A stretch of 28,726 nt of DNA, from contig CALJUI010000231.1 in the NCBI GenBank assembly GCA_937975735.1, forward strand, positions 1 through 28,726, written 5' to 3'. Position numbers and translations under genes: made by a program. Each line of letters starts with the position of its first letter. Position 1 is the first letter of the stretch. This stretch comes from an uncultured Rubrivivax sp. GTDB taxonomy: Bacteria > Pseudomonadota > Gammaproteobacteria > Burkholderiales > Burkholderiaceae_C. Positions 1 through 9,140 of this stretch are shown one piece after another. Under the pieces are notes generated by a model, which was given only the letters and a program-made list of their open reading frames with translations, searched no databases and was not told the DNA's origin.

Positions 1-2
1 GC

Positions 3-62
3 GAGCGCGAGGCGGCGCTGCCGCTGGACGCCCTGATCGCGCGCGCGATGCCGAACGGATGA
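3..62 (+). CDS. C-terminal end of an unidentified protein (5' truncated by window)
   Basis: Frame 3 is open from the window edge to a TGA at 60-62 and encodes the last 19 residues of a protein ending in ALIARAMPNG. Almost every codon ends in G or C, as in the real genes of this window, and the other two forward frames lack that pattern, so I read it as the true end of an upstream gene. It stops 17 bases before the SDR start, which suggests one transcription unit with the SDR. Too little is present to name a family. Confidence 0.6.
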   Translation, partial: EREAALPLDALIARAMPNG

Positions 63-79
63 ACACACGAGGAGACCCC

Positions 80-985
80 ATGAAGGATTGGACCGGCCGC
101 ATCGCGGTCATCACCGGCGCGGCCTCGGGCTTCGGCCTGGAGGCCTCGCGCATCGCCGCGCGCTGCGGCATGAAGGTCGTGATGGCCGACGTGCAGCCCG
201 ATGCGCGGGAACTGGCCGCCGCGGAGGTCCAGAGCCCCGGCGCCGAGGTGCTGGCGCAGCGCACCGACGTGTCGAAGGCGGCCGACGTCGAGGCGCTGGG
301 TGCCGCGACGATGCAGCGCTTCGGCGCGCCGCACTTCGTGTTCAACAACGCCGGCGTCGGTGCCGGCGGCCTGATCTGGGAGCACAGCGCGAAGGACTGG
401 GAGTGGGTCTTCGGTGTCAACGTGATGGGCGTCGCGCACGGCGTGCGCGTGTTCACGCCGCTGATGCTGGCCGCCGCCCAGGCCGACCCGGCGTACCACG
501 GTCACATCGTCAACACCGCGTCGATGGCCGGGCTGCTGAACGCGCCGAACATGGGCGTCTACAACGCCGCGAAGAGCGCGGTGGTCAGCATCAGCGAGAC
601 CCTGTACCAGGACCTCGCGCTGCTGACCGAGCAGGTCCATGCGCACGTGCTGTGCCCGTTCTTCGTGCCCACCGGCATCCATCGCAGCGAGCGCAACCGG
701 CCCGACGCGATGAAGGACGCCGCGCCGCCGACCAAGAGCCAGCTGATCGCGCAGGCGATGAGCGACAAGGCGGTCAGCAGCGGCAAGCTGACTGCCGCGC
801 AGGTGGCGCAGTTCGTCTTCGACGCGATGGCCGAGCGCCGCTTCTACATCTACAGCCACCCGAAGGCGCTCGGCGGCGTGCAGGTGCTGCTCGAGGACCG
901 GATGATGCAGCGCAACCCGACCGACCCGTTCAAGGAGCGGCCGGAGATCGGGCAGCAGCTGCGCGCGGCGCTGCGCGGGAGCTGA
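80..985 (+). CDS. SDR family NAD(P)-dependent oxidoreductase
   Basis: This 301-residue protein is a classical short-chain dehydrogenase/reductase. It has the Rossmann motif TGAASGFG at residues 12-19, an acidic residue (D37) after the second strand that usually favours NAD over NADP, NNAG at 89-92, the catalytic Ser near 148 and YNAAK with Tyr161 and Lys165. The tail beyond residue 200 is longer than in the minimal 250-residue SDRs and probably forms the substrate lid. I chose ATG at 80 rather than the in-frame ATG at 59, because GAGGAG lies 5 bases upstream and the fold begins at once with a beta strand; the earlier ATG overlaps the previous gene. The substrate cannot be told from sequence. 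Its stop codon touches the stop of the convergent DUF1223 gene. Confidence 0.9.
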   Translation: MKDWTGRIAVITGAASGFGLEASRIAARCGMKVVMADVQPDARELAAAEVQSPGAEVLAQRTDVSKAADVEALGAATMQRFGAPHFVFNNAGVGAGGLIWEHSAKDWEWVFGVNVMGVAHGVRVFTPLMLAAAQADPAYHGHIVNTASMAGLLNAPNMGVYNAAKSAVVSISETLYQDLALLTEQVHAHVLCPFFVPTGIHRSERNRPDAMKDAAPPTKSQLIAQAMSDKAVSSGKLTAAQVAQFVFDAMAERRFYIYSHPKALGGVQVLLEDRMMQRNPTDPFKERPEIGQQLRAALRGS

Positions 986-1699
986 TCAGCAGTCCAGCGC
1001 CAGCGCCTGCAGCGGGCGCTGGCCCAGCGCATCCGTGACGACGAAGGCGACCCGGCGCGGGTGCTCGGCGACGCCGGGCAGCACCGGCAGCGTCCAGCGC
1101 CGCGGGCCGGCGCCCGACCACACGCCGACCGGCTCGTAGTGCCGCACGACGTGGTCGTGGCGCAGCGTCTCGCCGCGGTTCTCGCCGGCCGAGACGCGGC
1201 TCGAGTGACCGTCCTCGAGCACGACCCAGTAGCCGGCCAGGCGCGTGCCCGTGCCCGGCGACACGATCGTCGCGGTGACCTGGTCGCCGTCGCGCGCCAG
1301 CGTCAGCGCGATCGGCGACGGCGTGCCGGTCTTCGGCAGCGCCGGCCAGCGCCGCCAGTCCTGACCGTCGACGATGACCTGCGGCGTGTAGACCGTCGGG
1401 CTGCCCGCCAAGTGCGCGAGCTCGTACTGGCGCTTCGTCACGCGAGGTGAAGCGAAGCGGTCGGCCCAGCCGAGCCGGTCCCAGTAGTCGACGTGGAAGG
1501 CGATCGGCAGCAGGTCGGTGCGGCCCTTCAGCGTCGACAGCCAGCGGTCGGCGGGCGGGCAGGAACTGCAGCCCTCCGAGGTGTAGAGCTCGATCACGAC
1601 CGGCGCGGTTGCACCGGAGCGGCGCTCGCAGGTGGATTCGGCCAGCGCCGGCCAAGCCATCGACAGCAGGGCCAGGGTGGTCAGCCAGTGGTGCGTCAT
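986..1699 (-). CDS. Secreted DUF1223 (thioredoxin-fold-like) protein
   Basis: The 237-residue product starts with a typical Sec signal peptide (a short polar start, a hydrophobic run and an ALA-E cleavage site near residue 20), so the mature protein should be periplasmic. Directly after it comes the hallmark of the DUF1223 family, VIELYTSEGCSSCPPAD, with a CSSC pair resembling a thioredoxin-type redox site, followed by a WDRLGW segment and a beta-rich C-terminal half. DUF1223 proteins have no established biochemical function; a periplasmic thiol role is an inference from the CxxC and the fold resemblance. The start is ATG at 1699, 66 bases from the divergent flavoprotein gene. The gene converges on the SDR with no intergenic base. 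Confidence 0.85.
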   Translation of the reverse strand: MTHHWLTTLALLSMAWPALAESTCERRSGATAPVVIELYTSEGCSSCPPADRWLSTLKGRTDLLPIAFHVDYWDRLGWADRFASPRVTKRQYELAHLAGSPTVYTPQVIVDGQDWRRWPALPKTGTPSPIALTLARDGDQVTATIVSPGTGTRLAGYWVVLEDGHSSRVSAGENRGETLRHDHVVRHYEPVGVWSGAGPRRWTLPVLPGVAEHPRRVAFVVTDALGQRPLQALALDC

Positions 1700-1753
1700 C
1701 GGCTTGTCCGGGTTGCAGGGTCAGCCCATGGGTCGGTGCCCGCGGCGTCAGCT

Positions 1754-1759
1754 TACAGT
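1754..1759 (+). promoter_or_regulatory. Candidate -10 box (TACAGT) placed for a leaderless mRNA
   Basis: TACAGT differs from the consensus TATAAT at two positions and ends exactly 6 bases before the ATG of the flavoprotein gene. RNA polymerase starts about 6-8 bases after the -10 box, so the transcript would begin at or next to the start codon. No convincing -35 box was found at the usual distance. aroC shows the same geometry in this window. Confidence 0.45.
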
Positions 1760-1765
1760 GAGGCG

Positions 1766-2995
1766 ATGAACTCGAGCACACCGGCGGTGGCCGTGATCGG
1801 CGCCGGGCCGGCGGGCCTGATGGCCGCCGACATGCTCGCGGCGCACAACGTCGCGGTGGCCGTCTTCGACGGCATGCCCTCGGCCGGCCGCAAGTTCCTG
1901 CTCGCCGGCCGCGGCGGCCTGAACCTGACCCACGGCGAGGTGCACGAGCGCTTCGTCACGCGTTTCGGCGATCGCAACGCCGAGCTTCGGCCGCTGCTCG
2001 ACGCCTTCGGCCCAGCCGCCGTGCGCGACTGGGCGGCAGGCCTGGGCATCGACACCTTCGTCGGCAGCTCGAACCGGGTCTTTCCCACCGACATGAAGGC
2101 CGCGCCGCTGCTGCGCGCCTGGCTGCACCGGTTGCGCGGGCTGGGGGTGCAGTTCCACATGCGGCACCGCTGGCTCGGATGGACCGACGACGGCGCGCTG
2201 CGGCTGCGCGCGCCGGCCGGCGAGTCCCGGCTGCGTCCGGCAGCGACCGTGCTCGCGCTCGGCGGCGGCAGCTGGGCCCGGCTCGGGTCCGACGGCGCCT
2301 GGGTGCCGTGGCTGCAGGCGGCCGGGATCGACGTGGCGCCGCTGGTGCCGTCGAACTGCGGCTTCGAGGTCGGCTGGAGCGCCCACCTTCGCGAGCGGCA
2401 TGCCGGTGCGCCGATCAAGGCGGTGGCGGTCGAGTGGCTCGACGGCGACGTCCGCCGGCGCCAGGCGGGCGAGTTCGTGCTCAGCGACTACGGCGTCGAG
2501 GGCAGCCTGGTCTACGCCGCGTCGGCCGCCCTGCGGCGACGCATCGACGCGGCAGGCGAGGCCACGCTCTGGATCGACCTGCTGCCCGGGCACACGCCGG
2601 CGCAGGTGCAGCAGGCGATCGCCCATCCGCGTGGCCCGCGCTCGCTGGCCACGCACCTGAAGTCCCGCCTGGGCCTGCAAGGGGCGAAGGCGGCGCTGAT
2701 GCACGAGGTCGTGCCGCGCGAGGCGCTGGCCGATCCGCCGCGGCTGGCCGCTCTGCTGAAGTCGTTGCCGATCACGCTGCGCGCGCCGCGGCCGATCGAC
2801 GAGGCGATCAGCAGTGCCGGCGGCGTGCACTTCGAGGCCATGGACGAGAACCTCATGCTGCGGGCCCGACCGGGCGTGTTCTGCGCCGGCGAGATGCTCG
2901 ACTGGGAGGCGCCGACCGGCGGCTACCTGCTCACCGCCTGCCTGTCCAGCGGTCGCGCGGCGGGCCTCGGGGCGCTGCGCTGGCTGCGCAGCTGA
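1766..2995 (+). CDS. BaiN/HI0933-like FAD-dependent flavoprotein (PP_4765-type, TIGR03862)
   Basis: This 409-residue flavoprotein opens with the dinucleotide-binding motif AVIGAGPAG (GxGxxG at residues 12-17). It then has the RKFLLAGRGGLNLTHGE block and ends with VFCAGEMLDWEAPTGGYLLTAC, which together mark the HI0933/BaiN superfamily and, by my recognition, the PP_4765 subfamily. Members bind FAD and are annotated as aminoacetone oxidases or NAD(P)/FAD oxidoreductases; the physiological reaction is not settled for most of them. The ATG at 1766 fits the family N-terminus, and longer upstream in-frame sequence is antisense to the DUF1223 gene and lacks the family start. A candidate -10 box sits 6 bases before the ATG. 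It is followed by tex after 55 bases. Confidence 0.88.
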   Translation: MNSSTPAVAVIGAGPAGLMAADMLAAHNVAVAVFDGMPSAGRKFLLAGRGGLNLTHGEVHERFVTRFGDRNAELRPLLDAFGPAAVRDWAAGLGIDTFVGSSNRVFPTDMKAAPLLRAWLHRLRGLGVQFHMRHRWLGWTDDGALRLRAPAGESRLRPAATVLALGGGSWARLGSDGAWVPWLQAAGIDVAPLVPSNCGFEVGWSAHLRERHAGAPIKAVAVEWLDGDVRRRQAGEFVLSDYGVEGSLVYAASAALRRRIDAAGEATLWIDLLPGHTPAQVQQAIAHPRGPRSLATHLKSRLGLQGAKAALMHEVVPREALADPPRLAALLKSLPITLRAPRPIDEAISSAGGVHFEAMDENLMLRARPGVFCAGEMLDWEAPTGGYLLTACLSSGRAAGLGALRWLRS

Positions 2996-3050
2996 GCCCG
3001 CGACGGGGCGTGGCACACTCCGCCGCTCCCGTTTTTCCGCGTTCCCGACT

Positions 3051-5369
<2,319 letters not shown>

Positions 5370-5376
5370 GTCGGTG

Positions 5377-6447
5377 ATGCGGGGTCCCGCGCTGCAGGTC
5401 TTCGCCGGTCCGAGCGCCCGCACACGCCTGCGCGAGCGCGGGCTGCAGCCGGCCGACGTGGCCGTGATGCCGGCGGCCGCGGGCGGGCCGAAGGGGCTGA
5501 TCCTCAACCCGCTGGACCGGTTCCTGTTCGGCGAATGGCTGCCCCGAAGCAAGCAGCCGATCCAGTTGCTCGGCGCGTCGATCGGCGCCTGGCGCATGGC
5601 GGCGGCCTGTCTGGACGAACCGGTCCGCGCACTGCAGCGGCTGGCCGACGACTACATCGGCCAGCGATACGAGCATGCGCCGGGCAAGGCGCCGACGCCG
5701 GCACACGTGTCGACGACCTTCGGCGCACAGCTCAGGGCGCACTTCGAGGGCCGCGAGCACGAGGTGCTGGCTCATCCGCGCTGGCGGCTGCAGGTGTTCA
5801 CCAGCCGCGGGCGGCGGCTGCTGACGCGCGACGGTCGTGTCCGCACGCCGCTCGGCTACGCGGCGGCATTCGCGAGCAATGCGGTGCACCGGCGCGCGCT
5901 CGGCGGCTGGCTCGAGCGGGTCGTGTTCGGCGATCTCGATCAAGCCCTGCCGCTGGCCGACCTGCGCAGCACGCGCGTGGCGCTCGACCGCACGAACCTG
6001 GTGCCGGCGATCCAGGCGAGCTGCTCGATCCCGATCTGGTTCGACGCGGTGCGCGACATCCCCGGCGGCCCGCCCGGTGCCTACTGGGACGGCGGCATCA
6101 CCGACTACCACCTGCACCTGGACTTCCCGGCGATGACCGACGGCCTGGTGCTGTACCCGCACTTCCAGCCGACGGTCGTGCCCGGCTGGCTCGACAAGCC
6201 CTTCAAGGCGCGCCACCGCGCCAGTGCGAAGCTCGACAACGTCGTGCTGCTGGCGCCGCATCCGGACTGGGTGCGCGGCCTGCCGCAAGGCAAGCTGCCG
6301 GACCGCAACGACTTCAAGGCCTTCGTCGACGACGATGCGGCGCGCGAGCGCGTCTGGCGCCGCGCGCTCGCCGAGAGCGAAGGCCTGGCCGAGGAGTTCG
6401 CCGCGCTGGTCCGCCGCCCGTCGATCGACGCCTTGCCCTTGCCCTGA
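5377..6447 (+). CDS. Patatin-like phospholipase family protein
   Basis: The 356-residue protein shows the two marks of a patatin-type Ser/Asp hydrolase: a nucleophile elbow GASIG with Ser68, preceded by a glycine-rich AAGGPKG segment (a candidate oxyanion loop), and DGG with Asp238 in YWDGGITDYH. Patatin-like enzymes cleave acyl esters of phospholipids or other lipids. No signal peptide is visible, so it should act in the cytoplasm or at the inner membrane face. The ATG at 5377 lies 7 bases after the tex stop; a GTG one codon earlier is possible. The short spacing suggests co-transcription with tex. The substrate is unknown. Confidence 0.8.
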   Translation: MRGPALQVFAGPSARTRLRERGLQPADVAVMPAAAGGPKGLILNPLDRFLFGEWLPRSKQPIQLLGASIGAWRMAAACLDEPVRALQRLADDYIGQRYEHAPGKAPTPAHVSTTFGAQLRAHFEGREHEVLAHPRWRLQVFTSRGRRLLTRDGRVRTPLGYAAAFASNAVHRRALGGWLERVVFGDLDQALPLADLRSTRVALDRTNLVPAIQASCSIPIWFDAVRDIPGGPPGAYWDGGITDYHLHLDFPAMTDGLVLYPHFQPTVVPGWLDKPFKARHRASAKLDNVVLLAPHPDWVRGLPQGKLPDRNDFKAFVDDDAARERVWRRALAESEGLAEEFAALVRRPSIDALPLP

Positions 6448-6463
6448 CCGGCCCGTTCAACCG

Positions 6464-6482
6464 AACGCCGTGCTGCGGCGTT
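6464..6482 (+). other. 7-bp hairpin between the patatin-like and lipoprotein genes
   Basis: AACGCCG (6464-6470) and CGGCGTT (6476-6482) form a perfect stem with a 5-base loop, 16 bases after the patatin-like stop. There is no T-run after it, so it is not a standard intrinsic terminator; it may be an RNA processing site, a weak terminator or a chance structure. Confidence 0.4.
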
Positions 6483-6521
6483 AGGAGGTCTGACCGGCGC
6501 CGTCGCCGCCAAGGAGTTCGC

Positions 6522-6983
6522 ATGTCGTTTCCTCGCTGGATGGTTCACTTTGTCGCCCTCGTCGGGCTGGCCATGGGCGCCGGCTGCGCCAGCCGGCCGC
6601 CCCCCGCCGAACCGGCGCCGGTCGTGCGCGCCGGCACGCCGGCCTTCGTCGGCCACGGCCGGATCACGCGCATCGAAGTCCTCGAAGGCCGCGGCGAAGC
6701 CACGGGGGCCGGCGCCGTCGTCGGCGGCGTGACCGGTGCGGTCATCGGCCGCCAGTTCGGCGGCAGCACCAGCGGCAAGAACACCGGCACCGTGCTCGGC
6801 GCGATCGCCGGCGCGGTGATCGGCCACGAGATCGAGAAGGACCAGGCCGGCGCGCGCGAGCGGATCAGGATCTCGGTCGCGCTCGATCGCGGCGGCATGC
6901 GCTACTTCGAGTCGCGCGACGCCGGCGACCTGCGCATCGGCGACCGCGTGCGCATCGAGGGCGACCGGCTGTACCGGGACTGA
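6522..6983 (+). CDS. Glycine-zipper 2TM outer-membrane lipoprotein (SlyB/17 kDa antigen type)
   Basis: This 153-residue protein starts with a hydrophobic signal ending in a cysteine (LAMGAGC, Cys22), consistent with a lipoprotein, although the -3 residue is Gly rather than the usual Leu. The middle holds two glycine-zipper hairpins (GAGAVVGGVTGAVIGRQFGG and GTVLGAIAGAVIGHEIE), typical of the glycine-zipper 2TM domain of SlyB and the rickettsial 17 kDa antigen. The end is a soluble beta-rich domain with GDRVRIEGDRLYRD. Such proteins sit in the outer membrane or periplasm and are linked to envelope integrity. The start is ATG at 6522, with AAGGAG 5 bases upstream. Its stop lies one base before the -10 box of the thrS promoter. 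Confidence 0.85.
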   Translation: MSFPRWMVHFVALVGLAMGAGCASRPPPAEPAPVVRAGTPAFVGHGRITRIEVLEGRGEATGAGAVVGGVTGAVIGRQFGGSTSGKNTGTVLGAIAGAVIGHEIEKDQAGARERIRISVALDRGGMRYFESRDAGDLRIGDRVRIEGDRLYRD

Positions 6984-6984
6984 T

Positions 6985-6990
6985 TACAAT
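6985..6990 (+). promoter_or_regulatory. -10 box (TACAAT) of the thrS leader transcript
   Basis: TACAAT matches five of six consensus positions and starts one base after the stop codon of the lipoprotein gene. Transcription would start near 6997, giving a leader of about 165 bases before thrS that holds a threonine-rich peptide and a terminator. I find no strong -35 box about 17 bases upstream. Confidence 0.6.
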
Positions 6991-7027
6991 GGGGGTTCCT
7001 GCCACCCACAAGGACCGGAAAGGCACG

Positions 7028-7075
7028 ATGGTTATGACACCGCGGACTACGAGGACCTCCTTCACCGGGCATTGA
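7028..7075 (+). CDS. Threonine-rich leader peptide of thrS (15 codons)
   Basis: A 15-codon reading frame, MVMTPRTTRTSFTGH, lies in the thrS leader between the promoter and a terminator hairpin. Five of its 15 residues are threonine (codons ACA, ACT, ACG, ACC and ACC), far above chance and matching the amino acid used by the enzyme encoded downstream. GGAAAGG at 7017-7023 lies 4 bases before the ATG and can serve as a Shine-Dalgarno. By analogy with the thr, his and pheST leaders of enteric bacteria, ribosome stalling at the Thr codons would report shortage of charged tRNA-Thr. Expression of the peptide is inferred, not shown. Confidence 0.8.
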   Translation: MVMTPRTTRTSFTGH

Positions 7076-7148
7076 GCCCCGGCCGCGCCTTCACGTCCAT
7101 TCCATCCCTTTCCAGACGAAGCGCGGTTGCCCACCGCGCTTTTTCTTT
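7041..7148 (+). promoter_or_regulatory. Transcription attenuator of thrS (four mutually pairing segments)
   Basis: Four segments can pair in the 1-2-3-4 order of a classical attenuator. Segment 1 is CGCGG (7041-7045, inside the leader peptide just before its Thr-Thr codons). Segment 2 is CCGCGC (7083-7088), segment 3 GCGCGG (7121-7126) and segment 4 CCGCGC (7134-7139). 3:4 is the terminator stem; 2:3 is an exclusive antiterminator because segments 2 and 4 are identical; 1:2 would release 3. A ribosome stalled on the Thr codons would cover segment 1 and favour 2:3, so thrS is read; a ribosome reaching the stop (7073-7075) would cover segment 2 and favour termination. A further hairpin (7065-7082) holds the stop codon in its loop. 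Confidence 0.7.
7119..7148 (+). terminator. Intrinsic terminator in the thrS leader
   Basis: AAGCGCGG (7119-7126), a 7-base loop and CCGCGCTT (7134-7141) form a perfect 8-bp stem running into a T-rich tail (TTTTTCTTT, 7140-7148). It lies 15 bases before the thrS ATG, with no room for another promoter, so it must be read through for thrS to be made. Confidence 0.85.
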
Positions 7149-7163
7149 GTACGGAGTCTTCCC

Positions 7164-9071
7164 ATGATCAAGATCACGCTGCCGGACGGTTCGGCCAGGG
7201 AGTTTCCCGGGCCGGTCACGGTCGCCGACGTGGCCGCGTCGATCGGCACCGGCCTGGCCAAGGCCGCCCTCGGCGGGCGGGTCGACGGCCGGCTGGTCGA
7301 CACGAGCCACCGGATCGAGTCCGACGCACGGCTCGCGATCGTCACCGACAAGGACCCGGACGGGCTGGAGCTGATCCGCCACTCGACGGCACACCTGCTG
7401 GCCTATGCGGTCAAGGAGCTGTTCCCGGATGCGCAGGTGACGATCGGGCCGGTGATCGAGAACGGCTTCTACTACGACTTCGCCTACAAGCGCCCGTTCA
7501 CGCCCGAGGACCTGGCGGCGATCGAGGCGCGCATGACCGAGCTGGCGAAGAAGGACGAGCCGGTCGAGCGCCGCGTGCTGCCGCGCGACGAGGCCGTGGC
7601 GCACTTCAAGGCGATGGGCGAGCACTACAAGGCCGAGATCATCAGCAGCATCCCGGCCGGCGAGGACGTGTCGCTGTACCGCGAGGGCGGCTTCGAGGAC
7701 CTGTGCCGCGGCCCGCACGTGCCGAGCACGGGCAAGTTGCGCCACTTCAAGCTGATGAAGGTCGCCGGCGCCTACTGGCGTGGCGACCACCGCAACGAGA
7801 TGCTGCAGCGCATCTACGGCACCGCCTGGGCGAGCAAGGACGATCTCAAGCAGTACCTGCACATGCTCGAGGAGGCCGAGAAGCGGGACCACCGCCGTCT
7901 CGGCCGCGAACTCGACCTGTTCCACCTCGACGAGCACTCGCCCGGCACGGTGTTCTGGCACCCGAAGGGCTGGCAGCTCTGGCAGCAGGTCGAGCAGTAC
8001 ATGCGCGCGGTCTACCGCGACAACGGCTACCTCGAAGTCAAGGGCCCGCAGATCCTCGACCAGCACCTGTGGGAGAAGACCGGGCACTGGGGCAAGTACC
8101 GGGAGAACATGTTCACGACCGAGTCGGAGAAGCGCGAGTACGCGCTCAAGCCGATGAACTGCCCCGGCCACATCCTGATCTTCAAGCAGGGCATCAAGAG
8201 CTACCGCGACCTGCCGTTGCGCTACGGCGAGTTCGGGCAGTGCCACCGCAACGAACCCACCGGTGGCCTGCACGGCATCATGCGCGTGCGCGCCTTCACG
8301 CAGGACGACGGCCACATCTTCTGCACCGAGGACATGATCCTCGACGAATGCGTGGCCTACACGGCGCTGCTGCAGAAGGTCTACGCGGACTTCGGTTTCG
8401 AGCACATCATCTACAAGATCGCGACCCGACCCGAGGCGCGCATCGGGTCCGACGAGATCTGGGACAAGGCCGAGCACGCGCTGATCGAGAGCCTGAAGCG
8501 CTCCGGCGTCGACTACGAGATCTCGCCGGGCGAGGGCGCCTTCTACGGCCCGAAGATCGAGTACACGCTGAAGGACGCGATCGGCCGACCCTGGCAATGC
8601 GGCACGATGCAGGTCGACTTCTCGATGGCCGAGCGGCTCGATGCCGAGTACGTGGCCGAGGACAGTTCGCGCCGGCACCCGGTGATGCTGCACCGCGCGA
8701 TCGTCGGCAGCCTGGAGCGATTCATCGGCATCCTGATCGAGCAGCATGCCGGCGCGCTGCCGGCGTGGCTGTCGCCGCAGCAGGTCAGCGTCCTCAACAT
8801 CACCGACGAGCAGGCCGACTACGCCGAAAGCGTGGTGAAAACGCTTCAAAAACAAGGAGTTAGAGCGTCGGCTGATTTGCGGAACCAGAAGATCACGTAT
8901 AAAATCCGCGAGCATTCGTTGCAGAAGGTCCCGTACATCCTCGTCGTGGGCGACAAGGAGAAGGCCAACGGGGCCGTATCGGTGCGCGCTCGGGGCAATC
9001 AGGATCTCGGGGTGATGGCGGTGGACGACTTCGCGCAGCGGGTCGTCGATCACATCCGCCGCAAGGCCTGA
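7164..9071 (+). CDS. thrS: Threonyl-tRNA synthetase
   Basis: The 635-residue class II enzyme charges tRNA-Thr with threonine. In order: a TGS domain (about 1-62), the editing domain with HSTAH (His73 and His77), the catalytic core with motif 2 (RVRAFTQDDGH) and an anticodon-binding domain from about 540 (VSVLNITDEQADYAE). The three zinc ligands that select threonine are present: Cys333 in MNCPGH, His384 and His510, in register with Cys334, His385 and His511 of the E. coli enzyme. The ATG at 7164 has GGAG 7 bases upstream. The gene follows a leader-peptide attenuator and heads the conserved synteny with infC-rpmI-rplT-pheST-ihfA. Bases 8831-8920 are unusually AT-rich and may hold a promoter for infC. 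Confidence 0.98.
   Translation: MIKITLPDGSAREFPGPVTVADVAASIGTGLAKAALGGRVDGRLVDTSHRIESDARLAIVTDKDPDGLELIRHSTAHLLAYAVKELFPDAQVTIGPVIENGFYYDFAYKRPFTPEDLAAIEARMTELAKKDEPVERRVLPRDEAVAHFKAMGEHYKAEIISSIPAGEDVSLYREGGFEDLCRGPHVPSTGKLRHFKLMKVAGAYWRGDHRNEMLQRIYGTAWASKDDLKQYLHMLEEAEKRDHRRLGRELDLFHLDEHSPGTVFWHPKGWQLWQQVEQYMRAVYRDNGYLEVKGPQILDQHLWEKTGHWGKYRENMFTTESEKREYALKPMNCPGHILIFKQGIKSYRDLPLRYGEFGQCHRNEPTGGLHGIMRVRAFTQDDGHIFCTEDMILDECVAYTALLQKVYADFGFEHIIYKIATRPEARIGSDEIWDKAEHALIESLKRSGVDYEISPGEGAFYGPKIEYTLKDAIGRPWQCGTMQVDFSMAERLDAEYVAEDSSRRHPVMLHRAIVGSLERFIGILIEQHAGALPAWLSPQQVSVLNITDEQADYAESVVKTLQKQGVRASADLRNQKITYKIREHSLQKVPYILVVGDKEKANGAVSVRARGNQDLGVMAVDDFAQRVVDHIRRKA
8876..8903 (+). promoter_or_regulatory. 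Candidate internal promoter for infC-rpmI-rplT inside thrS
   Basis: Within thrS, TTTGCG (8876-8881) is followed after 16 bases by TATAAA (8898-8903), which matches five of six -10 positions. It lies in a dip where only 42 of 90 bases (8831-8920) are G or C, and codons such as AAA, CTT, CAA, GTT and AGA appear that are rare elsewhere in the window. In E. coli, promoters for infC lie inside thrS, which makes the position meaningful. The -35 match is weak. Confidence 0.5.
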
Positions 9072-9140
9072 CCGGCTCGGCGCGCCATTGTTTTGTGGAG
9101 CGGCTCCCAGGGCCTGGAGTCGTCGAGAGGGGTCTGAACC

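Noticed and set aside
59..79. Earlier ATG for the SDR gene
   Set aside because: It overlaps the upstream stop, lacks a Shine-Dalgarno at the right distance and adds residues before the first beta strand.
6464..6482. Terminator after the patatin-like gene
   Set aside because: The stem is good but lacks a T-run; kept only as a hairpin.
9072..9140. Imperfect CTCC/GGAG hairpin between thrS and infC as a terminator
   Set aside because: The stem is short with a bulge and no T-run follows; it is probably chance in GC-rich DNA.
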